DNA of 64,000 bases from Tuctoria greenei (taxonomy: Eukaryota; Streptophyta; Magnoliopsida; Poales; Poaceae). The notes below the pieces were generated by a model. The model worked only from the letters and a program-made list of their open reading frames with translations. It made no database searches and was not told where the DNA came from. The stretch lies in contig JAYESD010000012.1 of the NCBI GenBank assembly GCA_036927565.1, positions 2,914,001 to 2,978,000 on the forward strand, given 5' to 3'. Below are positions 63,542 through 64,000 of this stretch, one piece after another (within the stretch, counting starts at the first letter, position 1; each line of letters starts with the position of its first letter). The position numbers and the translations under genes are program-made.

Positions 63542-64000
63542 ATGAAGAAATACTCCACAAAACTGTGTGTGTTTAGTGGTATTGATTTTCAAGTTTGGAA
63601 GACACATATGGAAGCCTTCATCTAGTCACAAGGCTTCGCAATATGGGAGAAGGTGTACAAGCCTTATGAAGTGCCGTCAAATGATCAAGTTACAGCTACA
63701 TTTGAGATATGTCGACAACAACAAGGCTCAAAACTTGATCATACAAGGATTCACTGAAAGCGACTTCGACCGTGTTGCACATCTACGATCTGCATATGAT
63801 GTGTGGAAAGCACTTTGCGACTACCACGAAGGATCTAACACGATCAAAGAGGTAAAATAAGATATGTTCAAAAAGGAATACATGCATTTTGAGATGCAAC
63901 CCGATGAGTCAATTGACGATCTCTTTGCTCGTTTTAACAAAATTCTCAACAACTTGCGTAGTGTCAATGTTAATTTTTCAGATGCTAAAAATGCTAGACA
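63542..64000 (+). pseudogene. Gag N-terminal part of copia-3, broken and cut by window end
   Basis: ATG 63542 (MKKYSTKLCVFSGIDFQVWK) corresponds to copia-2 gag at 41979. TAG at 63623-63625 (codon 28), a frameshift at about 63690, then the gag core NNKAQNLIIQGFTESDFDRV and AYDVWKALCDYHEGSNTIKE, and a TAA at about 63858. It continues past the end of the window. Confidence 0.82.

Larger units (their letters stand above)
62009..64000 (+). mobile_element. copia-3: SIRE/Maximus-like copia element, plus strand, 5' end only
   Basis: The 5' LTR is 62009-63480 (TGTGAGACC to GATCCTACA), the PBS TGGTATCCGAGCC at 63483-63495, and gag starts at 63542. It is the same family as copia-2 in the opposite orientation: its LTR is the diverged reverse complement of 33485-35404. 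It interrupts the second RIRE2-like element. The 3' part lies beyond the window. Confidence 0.87.

Overview
The window is plant nuclear DNA, almost certainly from a grass. The evidence is the repeat content (RIRE2/Grande-type Ty3/gypsy elements with an antisense ORF, SIRE/Maximus-type Ty1/copia, Athila-type gypsy, CACTA with Transposase_24 and a Ulp1-like protease, a Stowaway MITE, a TRIM) and the grass-like plastid rpl22 and rps15 pieces in an organellar insertion. I see no intact host gene. Nearly all the sequence is transposable elements nested in one another, and most joins can be placed to the base from matching target-site duplications (TSDs).

Layout. (1) 294-16158: a minus-strand LTR (TGTGACACC type, Met-type PBS at 294-306, tentatively Tekay/Del gypsy). 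It is split by a complete 13.0 kb minus-strand RIRE2-like gypsy element at 1088-14080 (TSD gacac). That element carries gag-protease-RT-RNase H-integrase on the minus strand and a convergent antisense gene (aORF) on the plus strand. (2) 16159-20705: the only stretch not owned by a large element. It holds a Stowaway MITE, a TRIM, two short related MITEs and degenerate low-information sequence. (3) 20706-60273: a plus-strand CACTA transposon that keeps a Transpos_assoc exon, a Transposase_24 ORF and a Ulp1-like exon but has lost the TNP2 catalytic region. Inside it sits copia-1 (22788-57713, TSD ctaag). Inside copia-1 are a 0.86 kb Pack-MULE-like element (28898-29755, 9 bp TSD) and an Athila-like gypsy (29825-53935, TSD gtttt). 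Inside the Athila-like element are copia-2 (33485-43957, TSD cccat) and a 4.15 kb mosaic of plastid and mitochondrial fragments (48421-52572) within one LTR. (4) 60274-64000: a second RIRE2-like gypsy, inserted in the CACTA Ulp1 exon and itself broken at 62009 by copia-3, a plus-strand relative of copia-2 that runs off the window.

Relative ages. By-eye comparison of sampled LTR stretches gives about 8% divergence for the first RIRE2-like element, 6% for copia-1, 4% for the Athila-like element and 3-5% for copia-2. This agrees with the nesting order. All coding regions carry stops or frameshifts, although several long domains remain open.

The least conventional signals are the scrambled two-organelle insertion; promoter-proximal (U3) arrays of short motifs (CGGACTAGTCCG or CGGAGCT) shared between gypsy and copia families; a TATA box inside an inverted repeat whose arms co-vary between copies; a CGTGG/CCACG hairpin box shared by gypsy and copia LTRs; and a 57-bp minisatellite of CCACGTGG G-boxes in one LTR.
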